Origin: Macrotis lagotis
Lineage: Eukaryota; Chordata; Mammalia; Peramelemorphia; Peramelidae
Assembly: GCF_037893015.1 (NCBI RefSeq)
Contig: NC_133664.1
Coordinates: 128,074,478 to 128,138,477 of the forward strand
Reading direction: 5' to 3'
DNA: 64,000 nucleotides
The translations under genes were made by a program, and so were the position numbers. The notes beneath the pieces were generated by a model. The model was not told where the DNA came from. It did no database searches and saw only the letters and a list, made by a program, of their open reading frames with translations. Positions 20,088 to 30,474 of this stretch are shown here, piece by piece (the stretch's first letter is position 1; each line of letters starts with the position of its first letter).

Positions 20088-20394
20088 TCTCTGGTGGCAC
20101 AGTGGATAGGGCACTGGCCTTGAAATCAGGAGATCAGGAGTTCAAATCTGGTCTCAGACACTTGACTCTTACTAGCTGGATGACCTTGGGTAAGTCACTT
20201 AATCCTGATTGCCTTGCATCTCCAGTCATCCTGATCTATATTTGGTCTCTGGACCCAGATGGCTCTGGGGGAGAAAGTGAGGCTGGTGACTTAGCACAGT
20301 CCCCCCCCCCACACACACACACACACACACTCAAATATAATTCATGTGCTTGTCGACATCACTTTCCTGATGTCATGGTCTTCTTTGAAAAACT
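20088..20394 (+). mobile_element. MAR1-type SINE with RTE-like 3' end
   Basis: tRNA-type head GGTGGCACAGTGGATAGGGC, core TGACCTTGGGTAAGTCACTTAA, then the long tail CATCCTGATCTATATTTGGTC, GACCCAGATGGCTCTGG, GAGGCTGGTGACTTAGCACAG and a final TGATGTCATGGTC. The tail resembles the 3' ends of the RTE relics in this window (20.9, 57.3, 59.9 kb). A poly-C and (CA)n run at 20301-20330 interrupts it. Confidence 0.75.
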
Positions 20395-20640
20395 GAAAGA
20401 CAGACCCCTTCTCTGTCTCCTTGGTTATATCTTCCTAAATCTCGAGTGCTTTTCAAGCATGGGTGTTCTTCCAGATTTTGTCCTGGACTCTCTTCTCTAT
20501 CACGACTTCATCTCAATGCTGAATTCTCATATCTACTTTTCCTCTGGTAGACTTCTGAAACTCATTTTCTTCACTACCAAACTCATTATCTTTCCCCCCC
20601 CAACCCTTCCCTGGCCCTCCTACTTTCTCTATTACTGTAG
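20395..20640 (+). mobile_element. L2-like LINE relic
   Basis: CT-rich L2 3'-region pattern: GTCCTGGACTCTCTTCTCTATC, ACTTCTGAAACTCATTTTC and AACTCATTATCTTTCCCCC. The 209-codon open frame crossing it and the preceding SINE (20027-20656) is a by-product, not a gene. Confidence 0.5.
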
Positions 20641-20925
20641 AGGGCAATATGTATGAGGTGTTTAGGGAGGATTGGCCCCTTTGGTGAACAGTTTGTGGGG
20701 CCCTTTAAAGAACTGCTCATCCAATGTTGGTATCTGTCCAGTCTCCCAATTCTCACCTAGGGCTCCCAGAAACCATAATGTATGAAAGGACCACACCCTG
20801 GTAAAATCATTTTGGCCTAAACCAGGTTGAGGGTAACGGACAAGATTCAAACCTAAGACTTTCTATCTAAAAGTATGAGAAGACTTCCCCAGTAGAATAG
20901 ACAGATGAGGAACATTTTGTTACAA
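20641..20925. other. No gene seen
   Basis: Unassigned sequence between L2 and RTE relics. Confidence 0.4.
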
Positions 20926-21185
20926 CTCTATGAAGGTCACTGAAGCAGGCACTGTGGAATGCTTAGAGTTTGGTTCAACATCAAAAACACCAAGGTCATT
21001 CACTACATCCTGGCCCATGGACAATCATTTTGATTTTTGTGTTTCCACTGGCCGTCAATGACTGGAAGAGAGAGTGAAGCTGACACACTGGGTGACTCTG
21101 GCTCACTTAAAGCCAATTCATGTACCAGTAAAGATGTCACCCTGTGATGTAATTGATCCTCTTTAGAAAAAAAGGATACCAATAG
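20926..21185 (+). mobile_element. RTE-type LINE 3' end relic
   Basis: Blocks GAAGCAGGCACTGTGGAATG, ACACCAAGGTCATTCACTACATC, TCCACTGGC, GAGAGTGAAGCTGACACACTGG and a tail GATGTCACCCTGTGATGTAAT are shared with 57300-57485 and 59930-60370. The final part parallels the MAR1-type SINE tails. Confidence 0.6.
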
Positions 21186-21219
21186 ATTTTCCCAATCTCT
21201 CAGAAACTTAAGTCATCTT

Positions 21220-21945
21220 TTTTCTCCCTTAAGACTGTCACCACTCTGCTGTAGACCCTTATGACTTCTGGACTCTTACAATAGCCTACTAGTGTGTCTG
21301 CCTACCTGTCTCTACTACACTCCATCCTCTGTTCTGATGCTAAAGTTATTTTTCTAAAGCATCAACCTTCCCTCCACCCTCCACTGAGGATATCCTTTAT
21401 TGTGGCTCCCTATTTCAACTATCCCCAACACTCAATAGTGTCCAATAGTTTACTATAATTTTCAAAAGCAAATACAAAATACTCTGATATTCAAAGTCCT
21501 TCATAACCTAGTCCTGTCCCTACCATTCCAGTCTTCTTTCATCTTATTCTCCAACACATAATCTTCAATCCAGTGAAACTGGTCCCCTGGCTTTTCTAGG
21601 AACAAGATGATCTATTTCTCAGTTCTTGTCATTCTTTCTATCTGCCCCCATACCTGGATCCTTATCTCTCCTCTATTTTGATTGCAGAGCTCCCTGGTTT
21701 CCTTTAAATTCTAACTAAAATCTTACCTTTTCCTAATCTCATTTAATCCCAGTGCCTTCCCTCTGCTAATTATTTCTTATTTATCACTTGTTTTGTATCT
21801 ATTTGTATGTTGTCTCCCCTATTTGGTTGTAAGTTCCTTGAGGACAGGGACTGTCTTTTGCCTACTTTGGTATGCTCAGCACTTAACAGACTGCCTAGCC
21901 CCTAGTAGACAATCAATAAATGATAATTGATTTACTGGTTGGTTT
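21220..21945 (+). mobile_element. L2 LINE 3' region
   Basis: About 0.7 kb of typical L2 3' sequence: CTAAAGTTATTTTTCTAAAGCA, TTGTGGCTCCCTATTTC, CAAAGTCCTTCATAACCTAG, then GTAAGTTCCTTGAGGACAGGGACTG and CTAGTAGACAATCAATAAATGA at the end. It is the longest L2 relic in the window. Confidence 0.75.
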
Positions 21946-22180
21946 TTTTCCAAGTCAATTTGGACTGCAGAGATGATTTTATTTTGAATCTGACAACATT
22001 GCACTAGAGCACTACCTTCCCTTAAAATAAAGATTTATGATTTCATAAATAATCCTCTTGTTCTGCTAAAAATATTTTAAAAGAATGATATTTTTAAGCA
22101 AACTGTTCAACTTTGCAAAAACATTGGACTCTTAAAGGGATCATCTTCAGTTTTCTTTAGAGAGTTGGCAGTGAAGAGAG

Positions 22181-22501
22181 CTAGCTATGGAGAAAGAACC
22201 CAGCTTTTGAGAGAAAATTACTCTGCTTTTTCCCTTGTACCTTTTCTAGAGTAGCAAGGAGGGAGGGAATTTCTTCTCCCCTCCTTGCCACCCATTTATA
22301 ATGTTGTCTTCTAGCAAAGTAGCTCATCAATAAGGAAACACCAAGCACAAGTGAGAGAAGTCCATCTAAATAGCCAATCTGAGTAGTACTTTGAAGAGGA
22401 ACAGAACCAAGATGACCAAAAATGACTTGCCTAGCAAATATACTGCACCCAGGGAAATGACATAAAGACACAGTAAAGACAATGGGGATCTGCAGGACCA
22501 C
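22181..22501 (-). other. Unexplained open reading frame (106 codons)
   Basis: It is an open minus-strand frame with no ATG at its beginning (GTG at 22501; in-frame stop upstream at 22525-22523), ending TAG. The translation contains a hydrophobic stretch IGYLDGLLSLVLGVSLLMSY followed by basic residues (ARRQHYKWVARR), which looks protein-like. On the same strand, a CTGCAG just inside the start could be an acceptor and GAAAAG|GTACAA a donor, so a cryptic or lost exon is conceivable. I recognise no family and see no neighbouring exons. It may equally be chance; confidence that it is coding is low. Confidence 0.2.
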
Positions 22502-22747
22502 ATGTATGCACTGCTGCCTTGGTCATTTTTCCTATTAGTCAACAATCAACTAGCATTTAAGGGTTTACTGCAAGGGTATTCTATGCTTAAGCCCAGTCTT
22601 GCCACTAATATTTTGTGATGTTGTGGAAGTATACACCCGAAGTTTAAGAGAGTTTACTCTGATCAATTAAATATATGCTATTCTATTTTGGTAAATAGAG
22701 AACATTTTATAGGTACCAATTTTACTGTTCATTTTCATTAATGTCTT

Positions 22748-22997
22748 TTTGTTGGTGTTCAGTCACATTCAAGTGTTCTTATGACCTCATTTGAGGTTTT
22801 TCTTGGCAAAGATCCTAAAGTGTTTTGCCATTTCCTTCTCTAGCTCATTTTATAGATGAAGAAACTGAAGAAAGCAGGGTTAAGTGACTTGTCAAAGGTC
22901 ACACAGCTATTAAATATCTGGTCAGATTTGAACTCAGGGATGAGTTTTCCTGACTCTAGGTCCCAGAACTCTATCCACTTTACCAACTACCTACCCA
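22748..22997 (-). mobile_element. MON1-type SINE
   Basis: Minus-strand copy of the older SINE: TGTTCAGTCACATTC, TGACCTCATTTGAGG, TTCTTGGCAAAGAT, TTTGCCATTTCCTTCTC, AGGGTTAAGTGACTTG, and the tRNA-like head at the right end. Diverged. Confidence 0.75.
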
Positions 22998-23046
22998 TAA
23001 ATGCTTTTGCTCTAAGCTAATTGCTTTAACTGATTGACTGTAAAAG

Positions 23047-23180
23047 GTAAAGGCATAGCCTTAGGAATACAAATCAGCAGAGAACCTTGAACCTGAAGCA
23101 ATCATCCCCTAGAACACCCAACCAAAGAACATTAATGGGGAAGGAGAAACCCTAGAGGATAGGGTTACAGAAATAAAAGT
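23047..23180 (+). repeat. Local direct duplication, copy A (134 bp)
   Basis: GTAAAGGCATAGCCTTAGGA through GGGTTACAGAAATAAAAGT recurs at 24741-24874 in the same orientation, with about a dozen differences. It matches no repeat family I know. A poly-G run follows copy A. Confidence 0.85.
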
Positions 23181-23199
23181 GGGGGGGGGGATAAAATTC

Positions 23200-23240
23200 C
23201 CTAGAAAATACTTTAGAGATCATCTGGTCCAACTCCCTAA
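23200..23240 (+). mobile_element. Short old interspersed-repeat relic
   Basis: TTTAGAGATCATCTGGTCCAA is a piece of the ancient mammalian repeat also present at 28.7, 47.6 and 53.0 kb. Too short for family assignment. Confidence 0.35.
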
Positions 23241-23263
23241 TTTTTTCATGTCAGAGGGATAAA

Positions 23264-23288
23264 AATGTTTTGTTTTGTTTTGTTTTTG
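23264..23288. repeat. (TTTTG)n simple repeat
   Basis: Four to five units of TTTTG. Confidence 0.85.
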
Positions 23289-23939
23289 TGGCAAAGGAGG
23301 GCACATTCCCTCTCCACCCCCTGCACACCCAAATATTCTGGTTTCACAGCTGAAGCATATCAAAGCTTTACATTTGCATGACACTACATAATGGGAACTG
23401 GAACACTCAAGAAGCAAGAATGTGTTTATACCCCAGGCTCAGTAAACCACAAAGGTAAGATTAGGATAATGTGGTGAGGCTTACAGTCTTGGTCCTGAAA
23501 TAGGGACCAAATTAAAGAAAATCCTCCCTCTAGCTTACCTATCTGAAAAGGAATACAGCAGCTACCTATCTGCCATTTTTTTCAATAATTAGAGTTGTAA
23601 GGCAGATGGAAAAGCAGTCTAAAGAATGAATTGAATAAGTCCCAAGTAAGCGGTCTTAAAATTGTATAGAACCAAGATGAATATCTTTCTGAGAAAAAAA
23701 AATAATGTTTCATAAAGCGATTTATCCTTGTTATCTGGGGGTTTTTTGCATATTATGATTCTTAATTTTTTCCCTTTCCTAGAATGTATGATTTTGTTGT
23801 GAGTGCCAATTACCAATAGCAAACCTAGTGCTCCTTATGGGGGGGGAGAGAAGGAATAATATCTTAAAGTTCCTACTATATGTTTGGCACCGAACTAAAC
23901 ACTTTATAAATATTATCTCATTTGTTTCTGGGTATTTAG

Positions 23940-24335
23940 ATTTCACAGTGCATAGTGTTCTATATGGAATCAAGAAGACTCATCTTCCAGGGTGGCTAGG
24001 TGGCACAGTGGATAGAACACCGGCCTTGGAGTCAGGAGTACCTGGGTTCCAATCTGACCTCAGACACTTAATAATTACCTAGCTGTGTGGCCTTGGGCAA
24101 GCCACTTAACCCCATTGCCTTACAAAATCTTAAAAAAAAAAAAATGAAGACTCATCTTCCTGTGTTCAAATCTGACCTCAGATACTTAGCTATGTGACTC
24201 AGGCCAAAGCATTTAACTCTGCCTCAGTTTCCTGATCTGGAAAAATCTGGAAAAGGAAATAACAAACCCCACAAGAATCTTTGCTAAGAAAACTCCAAAA
24301 AGGGTCACAAAAGTTGGACATGACTAAAAAAAATG
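23940..24335 (+). mobile_element. MON1-type SINE, interrupted by a young SINE
   Basis: The left part ends ATCAAGAAGACTCATCTTCC. After the insertion it resumes with TGTGTTCAAATCTGACCTCAG, AGTTTCCTGATCTGG, AAGAATCTTTGCTAAGAAAAC and GGTCACAAAAGTTGGACATGAC. The break falls inside the tRNA-like head. Confidence 0.8.
23989..24145 (+). mobile_element. Young polyA SINE inside an older SINE
   Basis: Full head-to-tail copy with a 13-A tail and a perfect 15-bp duplication GAAGACTCATCTTCC (23974-23988 and 24146-24160). Confidence 0.96.
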
Positions 24336-24740
24336 ATTAAGCATTCAAATAGATGATCTTCATGAATCCCTTTTGTCAATCACAAAATATTAACTAAGCC
24401 TCAATAAACTAAATTAAGCTGGTTTTTGGATGATCAACTCACTTAGATGCTGAGATGATACAGGAAAGTTTCACAGTGTTTAAACCTGTCAGAATTTGCA
24501 ACTGGAATAGCCATTGGTAGCACATCACAATGAGGTATTAGTGCAAGACAATGGTTTCCTAACTAAAATCTTAAATGAAAGAGATAGTCTAAGGGTCCTT
24601 AAGAAGTTATCTAAGCTGATCTACTTTTTAGCCAGGGAAATCATTATAATTTAGCTATCCCTAGGAAAGGTTGCAATCATAGATCTCTAAAGTATAAGAA
24701 CCTTTAGAGGAAGGATTGTTTCATTCTTTGTATAAATGAA

Positions 24741-24962
24741 GTAAAGGCATAGCCTTAGGAATGCAAATCAGCAGAGAACCTTGAATCTGAAGCAATAATC
24801 CCCTAGAATACCCAGCCTATGAACATTAATGGAGAAGAAGAAACCCTAGAGGATAGGGTTACAGAAATAAAAGTTTTCCTGATCTGGAAAAGGAAATGAC
24901 AAATCCCACAAGAATCTTTGCCAAGAAAACTCCAAAAAGGATCACAAAGAGTTGGACATGAC
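24741..24962 (+). repeat. Mosaic duplication, copy B
   Basis: 24741-24874 copies 23047-23180. At 24871-24875 it switches to sequence matching the MON1 SINE at 24227-24325 (CCTGATCTGG, CCCACAAGAATCTTTGC, AACTCCAAAAAGG, GTTGGACATGAC). The two donor pieces share unusual variants with this copy that I do not see in other MON1 copies of the window, so copy B looks assembled from two nearby sources. Confidence 0.7.
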
Positions 24963-25054
24963 AGAAGAAATAGTGACCCCAGCATCATAGAGAAGAAACA
25001 GAGAAGAAAAATGTTGTCTTCTTTACCATCATTTAACAATTTCTAATCTTATTC

Positions 25055-25235
25055 AAGGATGATGATGCTTGTCCTTTGTTCTTGAAGACAACCATGACAT
25101 CAGGTAGATGATACCATGGCAAGCACATGAACTGGATTTGAGTGTGCTAAATCACCAGCCTCACTTTCTCCTCCAGAACCATATGAATCCAGTGGCCAGA
25201 TATGAATCAGGAATGTTTAAGAGTATCTTTATGAG
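25055..25235 (-). mobile_element. RTE-tailed (MAR1-type) SINE fragment
   Basis: Blocks TGTCCTTTGTTCTTGAAGAC, CATGACATCAGGTAGATGAT, CACATGAACTGGATTTGAG and ACCAGCCTCACTTTCTCCTCC are the reverse complement of the MAR1-type tail at 20.2-20.4 kb. Same unit as 63495-63798. Confidence 0.7.
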
Positions 25236-25985
25236 AATATTATGACTGGTAGCACTTATATACTAACTACCCTAATCTATTCAGACATTTTCATATAGAA
25301 ACCTTAAGAGTAAAAAGCTACGTAAAAACACAAAGAATGGACTAAATGTTCTCTTCCTAGTAAAGTTATTAACAAAAGTTTGGTTCTCAACTACCTAACA
25401 AATACTCATACACCCACATCAATCATAAAAGAATTGTTTATAAAGATTTTTTTGAAAAGAACAATTTATAGACATATCTCAAAATTATAGACCATAAGTT
25501 ACTTGTACCTTTAGCTTGTTTTTTCCCATTAAGTTACCCTTAAGACACCAAAACATGTTATGTGATTTATTTGAAAAATATAGGTATGTGGAGATTTTTG
25601 TTAAGAAAATCATTGACTTGAGAAGTTGGTTATGAAAATGACAATTTGCATGACTTCCTAGATCTTATCATAGTTTCTCTAAAATTACAAAACATAATTA
25701 GAATGTAGATATCGAATTTTCATTCTTTTGAGTTATCTTCAGAGATTCCATTGCTTTTTAAAAACATAACATTATTCACTGACTGTTGCTCAAGTTGCTT
25801 GGTTGTTTCATGTCATTTAAACCATTTCTGAAAGTTAATTTCCTTAAGAAAGCTTTCTAGGATTGAGCAGGTACCCTTGCTTGGATATATACCTCCTACT
25901 TTTGTTTCTCCAGAATCTCCCCATATCCACCCCCTTTATGCTTTCCTAATTTGCATCCTCTCTTCTACTCCACATTACTTTACAT
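25236..25985. other. No gene seen; AT-rich unassigned sequence
   Basis: No ORF or repeat supported. Confidence 0.4.
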
Positions 25986-25994
25986 TTTGGTTTC

Positions 25995-26248
25995 TGGCCT
26001 GTATTAATATATTGTTAAGTCCTTTCTGTTATTTCCTACTCTTCATGATCCTATATGGGATTTTCTTGGCAAAGATACTGAAGTGATTTCCCATTTCCTT
26101 CTCTAGTTCATTATACAGATGAGGAAATTGAGGTAAACAGGATTAAGTGATTTGCCTTAGGGTCACACTAGAAGTGAACAGGTCAAATTTCAGACCAGAT
26201 CTTCCTGACTGATGCTTAAATGCTCTGTCCACTACCTAACTGATGTTA
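25995..26248 (-). mobile_element. MON1-type SINE, diverged
   Basis: CATGATCCTATATGGGATTTTC, TTCTTGGCAAAGATACTGAAG, CATTTCCTTCTCTAGTTCATT, GATGAGGAAATTGAGG, then a degraded head region ending near CTACCTAACTG. Confidence 0.65.
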
Positions 26249-26264
26249 CTATTAGAATCATAGT

Positions 26265-26490
26265 TATATCATTAGCACTAGAAAGAACACCCAAAAAATG
26301 CCTAGTCTTGGATCTAGGAGAAATCTTGTCTTAAGGTGCAACTTTGATCAAGTCACTCTGAAAGCCTCAGTTTCCTTATCTGTAAAATGGTGATAATAAT
26401 ATGTATGCTAGCTGCCTCACACCATCATAAAAACACAATGTAAACCTTAGAGCATCATATAAATGTGAATTATCATCATCATCATCTAAG
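26265..26490 (+). mobile_element. CORE/MIR-type SINE, diverged
   Basis: GATCAAGTCACTCTGAAAGCC, CTCAGTTTCCTTATCTGTAAA, ATGGTGATAATAAT and a final TATAAATGTGAATTATCATCATC. Confidence 0.6.
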
Positions 26491-26554
26491 AAATTACTTT
26501 ATTTTACATATCAGAATTACTTAAGTATTTTATACTATTCATGTTACTTATGTT

Positions 26555-26700
26555 TTATCATATGTATGTAGCTGACCTCTGTGTGCATTAGCATAGCTTG
26601 TCCATTCATTGTCCTTTCCTAGAAAGCAAGGACTGGATCAAGGAAATTCTCCACTTACAGTTCCTAGTTCTAAAATATTTAATAATGAATAAATTATTTT
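26555..26700 (+). mobile_element. L2-like LINE 3' end relic
   Basis: TAGAAAGCAAGGACTGGAT followed by a degraded cleavage end ATTTAATAATGAATAAATTA. Confidence 0.4.
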
Positions 26701-27057
26701 GATTATTTTAGTAAAATCTCCACTAAAGACCTACTCTTATTAAGTTGACCATAGATTGATCTATGGGCTATACCAAATGCATGAATGTTCTGGAAAGTTC
26801 AAATATGAATCTAGCACTAAACTAGCCTTTTGTCTAAGTACTAGCCTAGGTGAATCTAAAGAGGCTTTCCACCAAAAGTTCTCCCTTCTTCAGATGATGT
26901 TGCTTTTTCAGCCACAACAATTTATAGGTAAAAGGAGTATTCACAATAATGCTATCACAGATCCCTGAAATACTATTTTAAACAAATTATAGTGAAGAAA
27001 CAATCCAGTAACAGTATCTTAGCCAAGTCTTCTGAGTCAGGAGCATTGTCATCATGT

Positions 27058-27296
27058 TTTTGTTGTTCCGTTATTTCAGTCACTTGTGACTCTTTGTGAC
27101 CTCATTTGAGGTTTTCTTGTCAGAGGTACAAGAATAGTTTGCCATTTCCTTCTCCAGGTCATTTTATAAATGAGTAACTGAGGCAAACAGGGTTAAGTAG
27201 CTCGACCAGCTTGGTAAGTGTCTGGGACCAGATTTGATCTCAGGTTTTCCTGACTCTAGGACCTGTGCTCTATTCACTGCACTACCTAACTGTCCA
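27058..27296 (-). mobile_element. MON1-type SINE
   Basis: TTGTTGTTCCGTTATTTCAGTC, TGACCTCATTTGAGG, GTTTGCCATTTCCTTCTCC, GAGGCAAACAGGGTTAAGTAG, and a head ending TGCACTACCTAACTGTCC. Confidence 0.8.
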
Positions 27297-27879
27297 TTAT
27301 CATCTAGAAAAAGTGTCATTTATAATTCACCAAATCAGAAATGTACCTGTCATCCCAAGTATTAATCTTTGATCATAATTTATTTATACTATTTTGTCAA
27401 ATCTAGATTGATGGCACTTTGAATATGCTTGTTACTAAGGACCCAGGAAAGGGTTAGAGAATTGAACATTTAAAAGCTGTCAATCATTGCAATTTTAAGA
27501 TGAAATGTTTTTATTAATTCATCTACAAGGCTGTTTTAAATCCTCAATGTTGAACCTGTGTCTAAAATAAAACCCTATATTCTTTTCAATTCATTCTATT
27601 CTTCTTAAATATATGTGGCATTTCAGAGTAAGAGTAAAAGAAGAAAAAGGAATTTTATCTCCCACAAGTGTAGTACAATGGAGCTAAGTGTTAATACTAC
27701 CTCAAAGGGAATTCTGATTAAGGGGGAGTATTTGTCACACCCTGGTAAGACATTCGGTGTTATCTGCCAAGAGAAGGAATATGAACATCTTCTAGTAGAA
27801 GGAAAAGAAAATGGTAGCTGTGTCTTGAGCTCAAGGATCTGAATGATACCTAGATGAAACATTCCTCTCCAGGTTCCAC

Positions 27880-28222
27880 TCTTGATTTCTACCATACCCC
27901 TCTTCTTCCTGTAGCTCACTTGCACTGAAAGTACCTTCCATTCTTTTGGCCTCAGCCTCTGATTGGATAACTACTTCCAGAAGCTTTATTTTAGGAGAAT
28001 GGTTGGATTAGACAAGTCTCATTGCTCTCCAGTCTGTCTCTGGACTTCCCACTATCTATTCCTCCTCTTTGTCCCCACTCTTCTTTTCAGCTTCTCTGAA
28101 TATGCTGTCTTCCCTCATTAGATATAAAATCTTTGAAGATAAGACCTCTTTCTTCTTGTATTTGTATTGCCCACCTGTTACATAGGGAATACTGAATAAA
28201 TGCTTGTTGACTGATCACCTGA
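27880..28222 (+). mobile_element. L2 LINE 3' end
   Basis: GTCCCCACTCTTCTTTTCAG, TGCTGTCTTCCCTCATTAGAT, TCTTGTATTTGTATTG and GAATAAATGCTTGTTGACTG. Good match to the generic L2 end. Confidence 0.65.
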
Positions 28223-28669
28223 TGGTGAGAGAAAGAACTTAAGTGAGTTCCCCAAGATTTCAGTGTCCTTCCATTTGCCACAAATCAGCATTCTCCCAAG
28301 GTTTTTGTTGCATGACAAGAGATTTCTAAGGACAAAGGCTTCTCCCAATGCTAATTTGTAACACCTGGTCCTTGCCACATGGTAAAAATGGATGATAGTC
28401 TACTGCTTGATTTTAGTTCTTTGCTATTTATTTTGTATATTACTTTAAGTTAATTCCTTTTATATGACTGGGATGTCATAGGATTGATCCTGGCTGGTCT
28501 GGGAGTATAGAAGGATTCAGAAAACAAAAATATGGGCTCATGAACAGTGGTTGAATAGATGGCAAACACAAAGAGTTTCTAATAACCTCTATTTAAAATT
28601 GATAGGAGTGAATAACTCATTGAATAAAATAAATAGAAATAATATAAATTAAATAAATTAAAAGATAAT

Positions 28670-28860
28670 CAATTTTAGATTCTAAAGTTGAAAAAAGACC
28701 TTAGAGGTCATCTAGTTCAAACCCATTAAAGAAGTTTCAGGCCATAAAGATTATGACTTCTCAAGGTCACATAGTTGATTAGTGGCAAAAGCAGGACTAG
28801 AAACCCAATTTTTTGATCCCTAGTTCAGTATCTTTCTAGCATGCCTTGATGATTTAGAAT
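28670..28860 (+). mobile_element. Ancient mammalian interspersed repeat (MIR-like)
   Basis: GACCTTAGAGGTCATCTAGTTCAAACCC, CTCAAGGTCACATAG and AGCAGGACTAGAAACCCA. The same layout occurs at 47574-47705 and 53010-53160. Confidence 0.5.
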
Positions 28861-28984
28861 AGTACTTCAGTTTATTATACATCATTATTTCCATTGGGAT
28901 GTTCTAAGGAAGATGTCAAATCATAGGAGCATTTATTAAGCTCCTATAATGTTTCAGGCTCTTTGCTAAATGCTGGGATGTTAT

Positions 28985-29195
28985 TATTGTTTGTCCTTTG
29001 TTTTCCAAGTGTACAAGGATTAGGAAGGTGTTGCCATAAACTGCAAAGGAATTGGATTTAAGGGAGAGAGGACTGTGCCAAGTCAACAGCCTCATTCTTA
29101 CCTTTGGAACTATCTGTGTCCTGTGGCAAGATATAGATCTGGATAACTGGAGGAAGACCCAGATGCAGTGGGAGAACCTGGCCTTTTTAAGCTTT
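28985..29195 (-). mobile_element. RTE-tailed (MAR1-type) SINE fragment, diverged
   Basis: TTGTCCTTTGTTTTCCAAG, GGAAGGTGTTGCCATAAACTG, GGAATTGGATTTAAGGG, CAAGTCAACAGCCTCA. It corresponds block by block to 25055-25235. Confidence 0.6.
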
Positions 29196-29502
29196 CCTAA
29201 GTCTCTGTTTGCCTGTAGCAATGCCCATTCAGTGATTAAGACTAGGTAAAAAATGAGGCAAAGAATGGCCTCTTTTGCCTAGCCTGAAAGGAAAGGACCT
29301 TCCCCTGAGGGGAAGACCCTCTAGGGGGTTTCAGGGTTTCAGACAAAAACAGAAACAATTGCTATTTTCATTTACTCTAAGAAATCAGAACCCAAACTAT
29401 GACTCCTGGGACCTATTAATTTGGTTTTAAGGGGAGGTCCTTAATAAAAATATCTAACACTATAAACCCCAAGCTATTTTGTAGGGTTTTAGTGCTCAAA
29501 AT

Positions 29503-29515
29503 TTACATTCCTTTG
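29503..29515. repeat. Target-site duplication, 5' copy (L1 at 29.5 kb)
   Basis: TTACATTCCTTTG; identical copy at 30475-30487. Confidence 0.9.
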
Positions 29516-30474
29516 TATGCAAAGACAATTTACAGCTGAGGAAATCGAAGCAATCCACAGTCATGTGAAAAATTACTCCAAATCATTACTTTTTAGAGAA
29601 ATGCAAATTAAAGCATCTCTGAGATACCATACCTCACACCTTTCAAACTGGCCAATATGACCAGAAAGGACCAAGATCAATGTTGGAAGGGAAGAGAAGT
29701 CTGGGACATTAATGCATTGTTGGTGAAGCTGTGAACTCATCCAACCTTTCTGGAGAGAAATTTGGAATTATGCCCAAAGGGCAACAAAAATGTGCACACC
29801 CTTTGATCAAACAATACCCTGAAGAGATTATGAAAAAGGGTAAAAACATCACTTGTACAAAAATATTCATAGCAGCCCTGTTTGTGGTGGCAAAGAATTG
29901 GAAATTAAGTGAATGTCCTTCAATTGGGGAATGGCTTAACAAACTGTGGTATATTTATGTCACAGAATACTATTATTCTATTAGAAACCAGGAGGGATGG
30001 GAATTCGGGGAAGCCTGGAAGGATTTGCATGAACTGATGTTGAGCGAGATGAGCAGAACCAGAAAAACATTGCATACCCTAACAGCAACCTGGGGGCAGT
30101 GATCAACCTTGATGGACTTGCTCATTCCATCAGTGCAACAATCAGGGACAATTTTGGGGTATGTGTGATGGAGAATACCATCTGCATCCAGAGAAAGAAT
30201 TGTGTAGTTTGAACAAAGACTATTACCTTCAATTAAGGGGGAAAAAACCATTATTTTATTATGTAATTTTGCTATCTCATACTTTATTTATCTTCCTTAG
30301 AATATGATTTCTCTCTCATCATATTCATCCTAAATCAAAGTATACCATGGAACCAATGTAAAGACTAACAGACTGCCTTCTGTGGGGGGGGGGTAGGATG
30401 GGGGGGGAAAGCAAGAATAAGGGAAAAAATTGTAAAACTCAAAATAAATAAAATCTTTCCTTAAAAAAAAAAAA
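29516..30474 (+). mobile_element. L1, 5'-truncated (ORF2 C-terminus + 3' UTR)
   Basis: A 959-bp insertion with a perfect 13-bp duplication. It carries the end of ORF2, including an open stretch at 29731-30102 (IFIAALFVVAKNWKLS, GEWLNKLWYI, EAWKDLHELMLSEMSRTRKT), then the purine tract with two poly-G runs (30384-30409) and the polyA tail. It is better preserved than the C-terminus of the full-length element. Confidence 0.95.

Noticed and set aside
20027-20656. 209-codon plus-strand open frame
   Set aside because: It runs through a MAR1-type SINE and into an L2 relic; the translated pieces are SINE and L2 sequence, not a gene.
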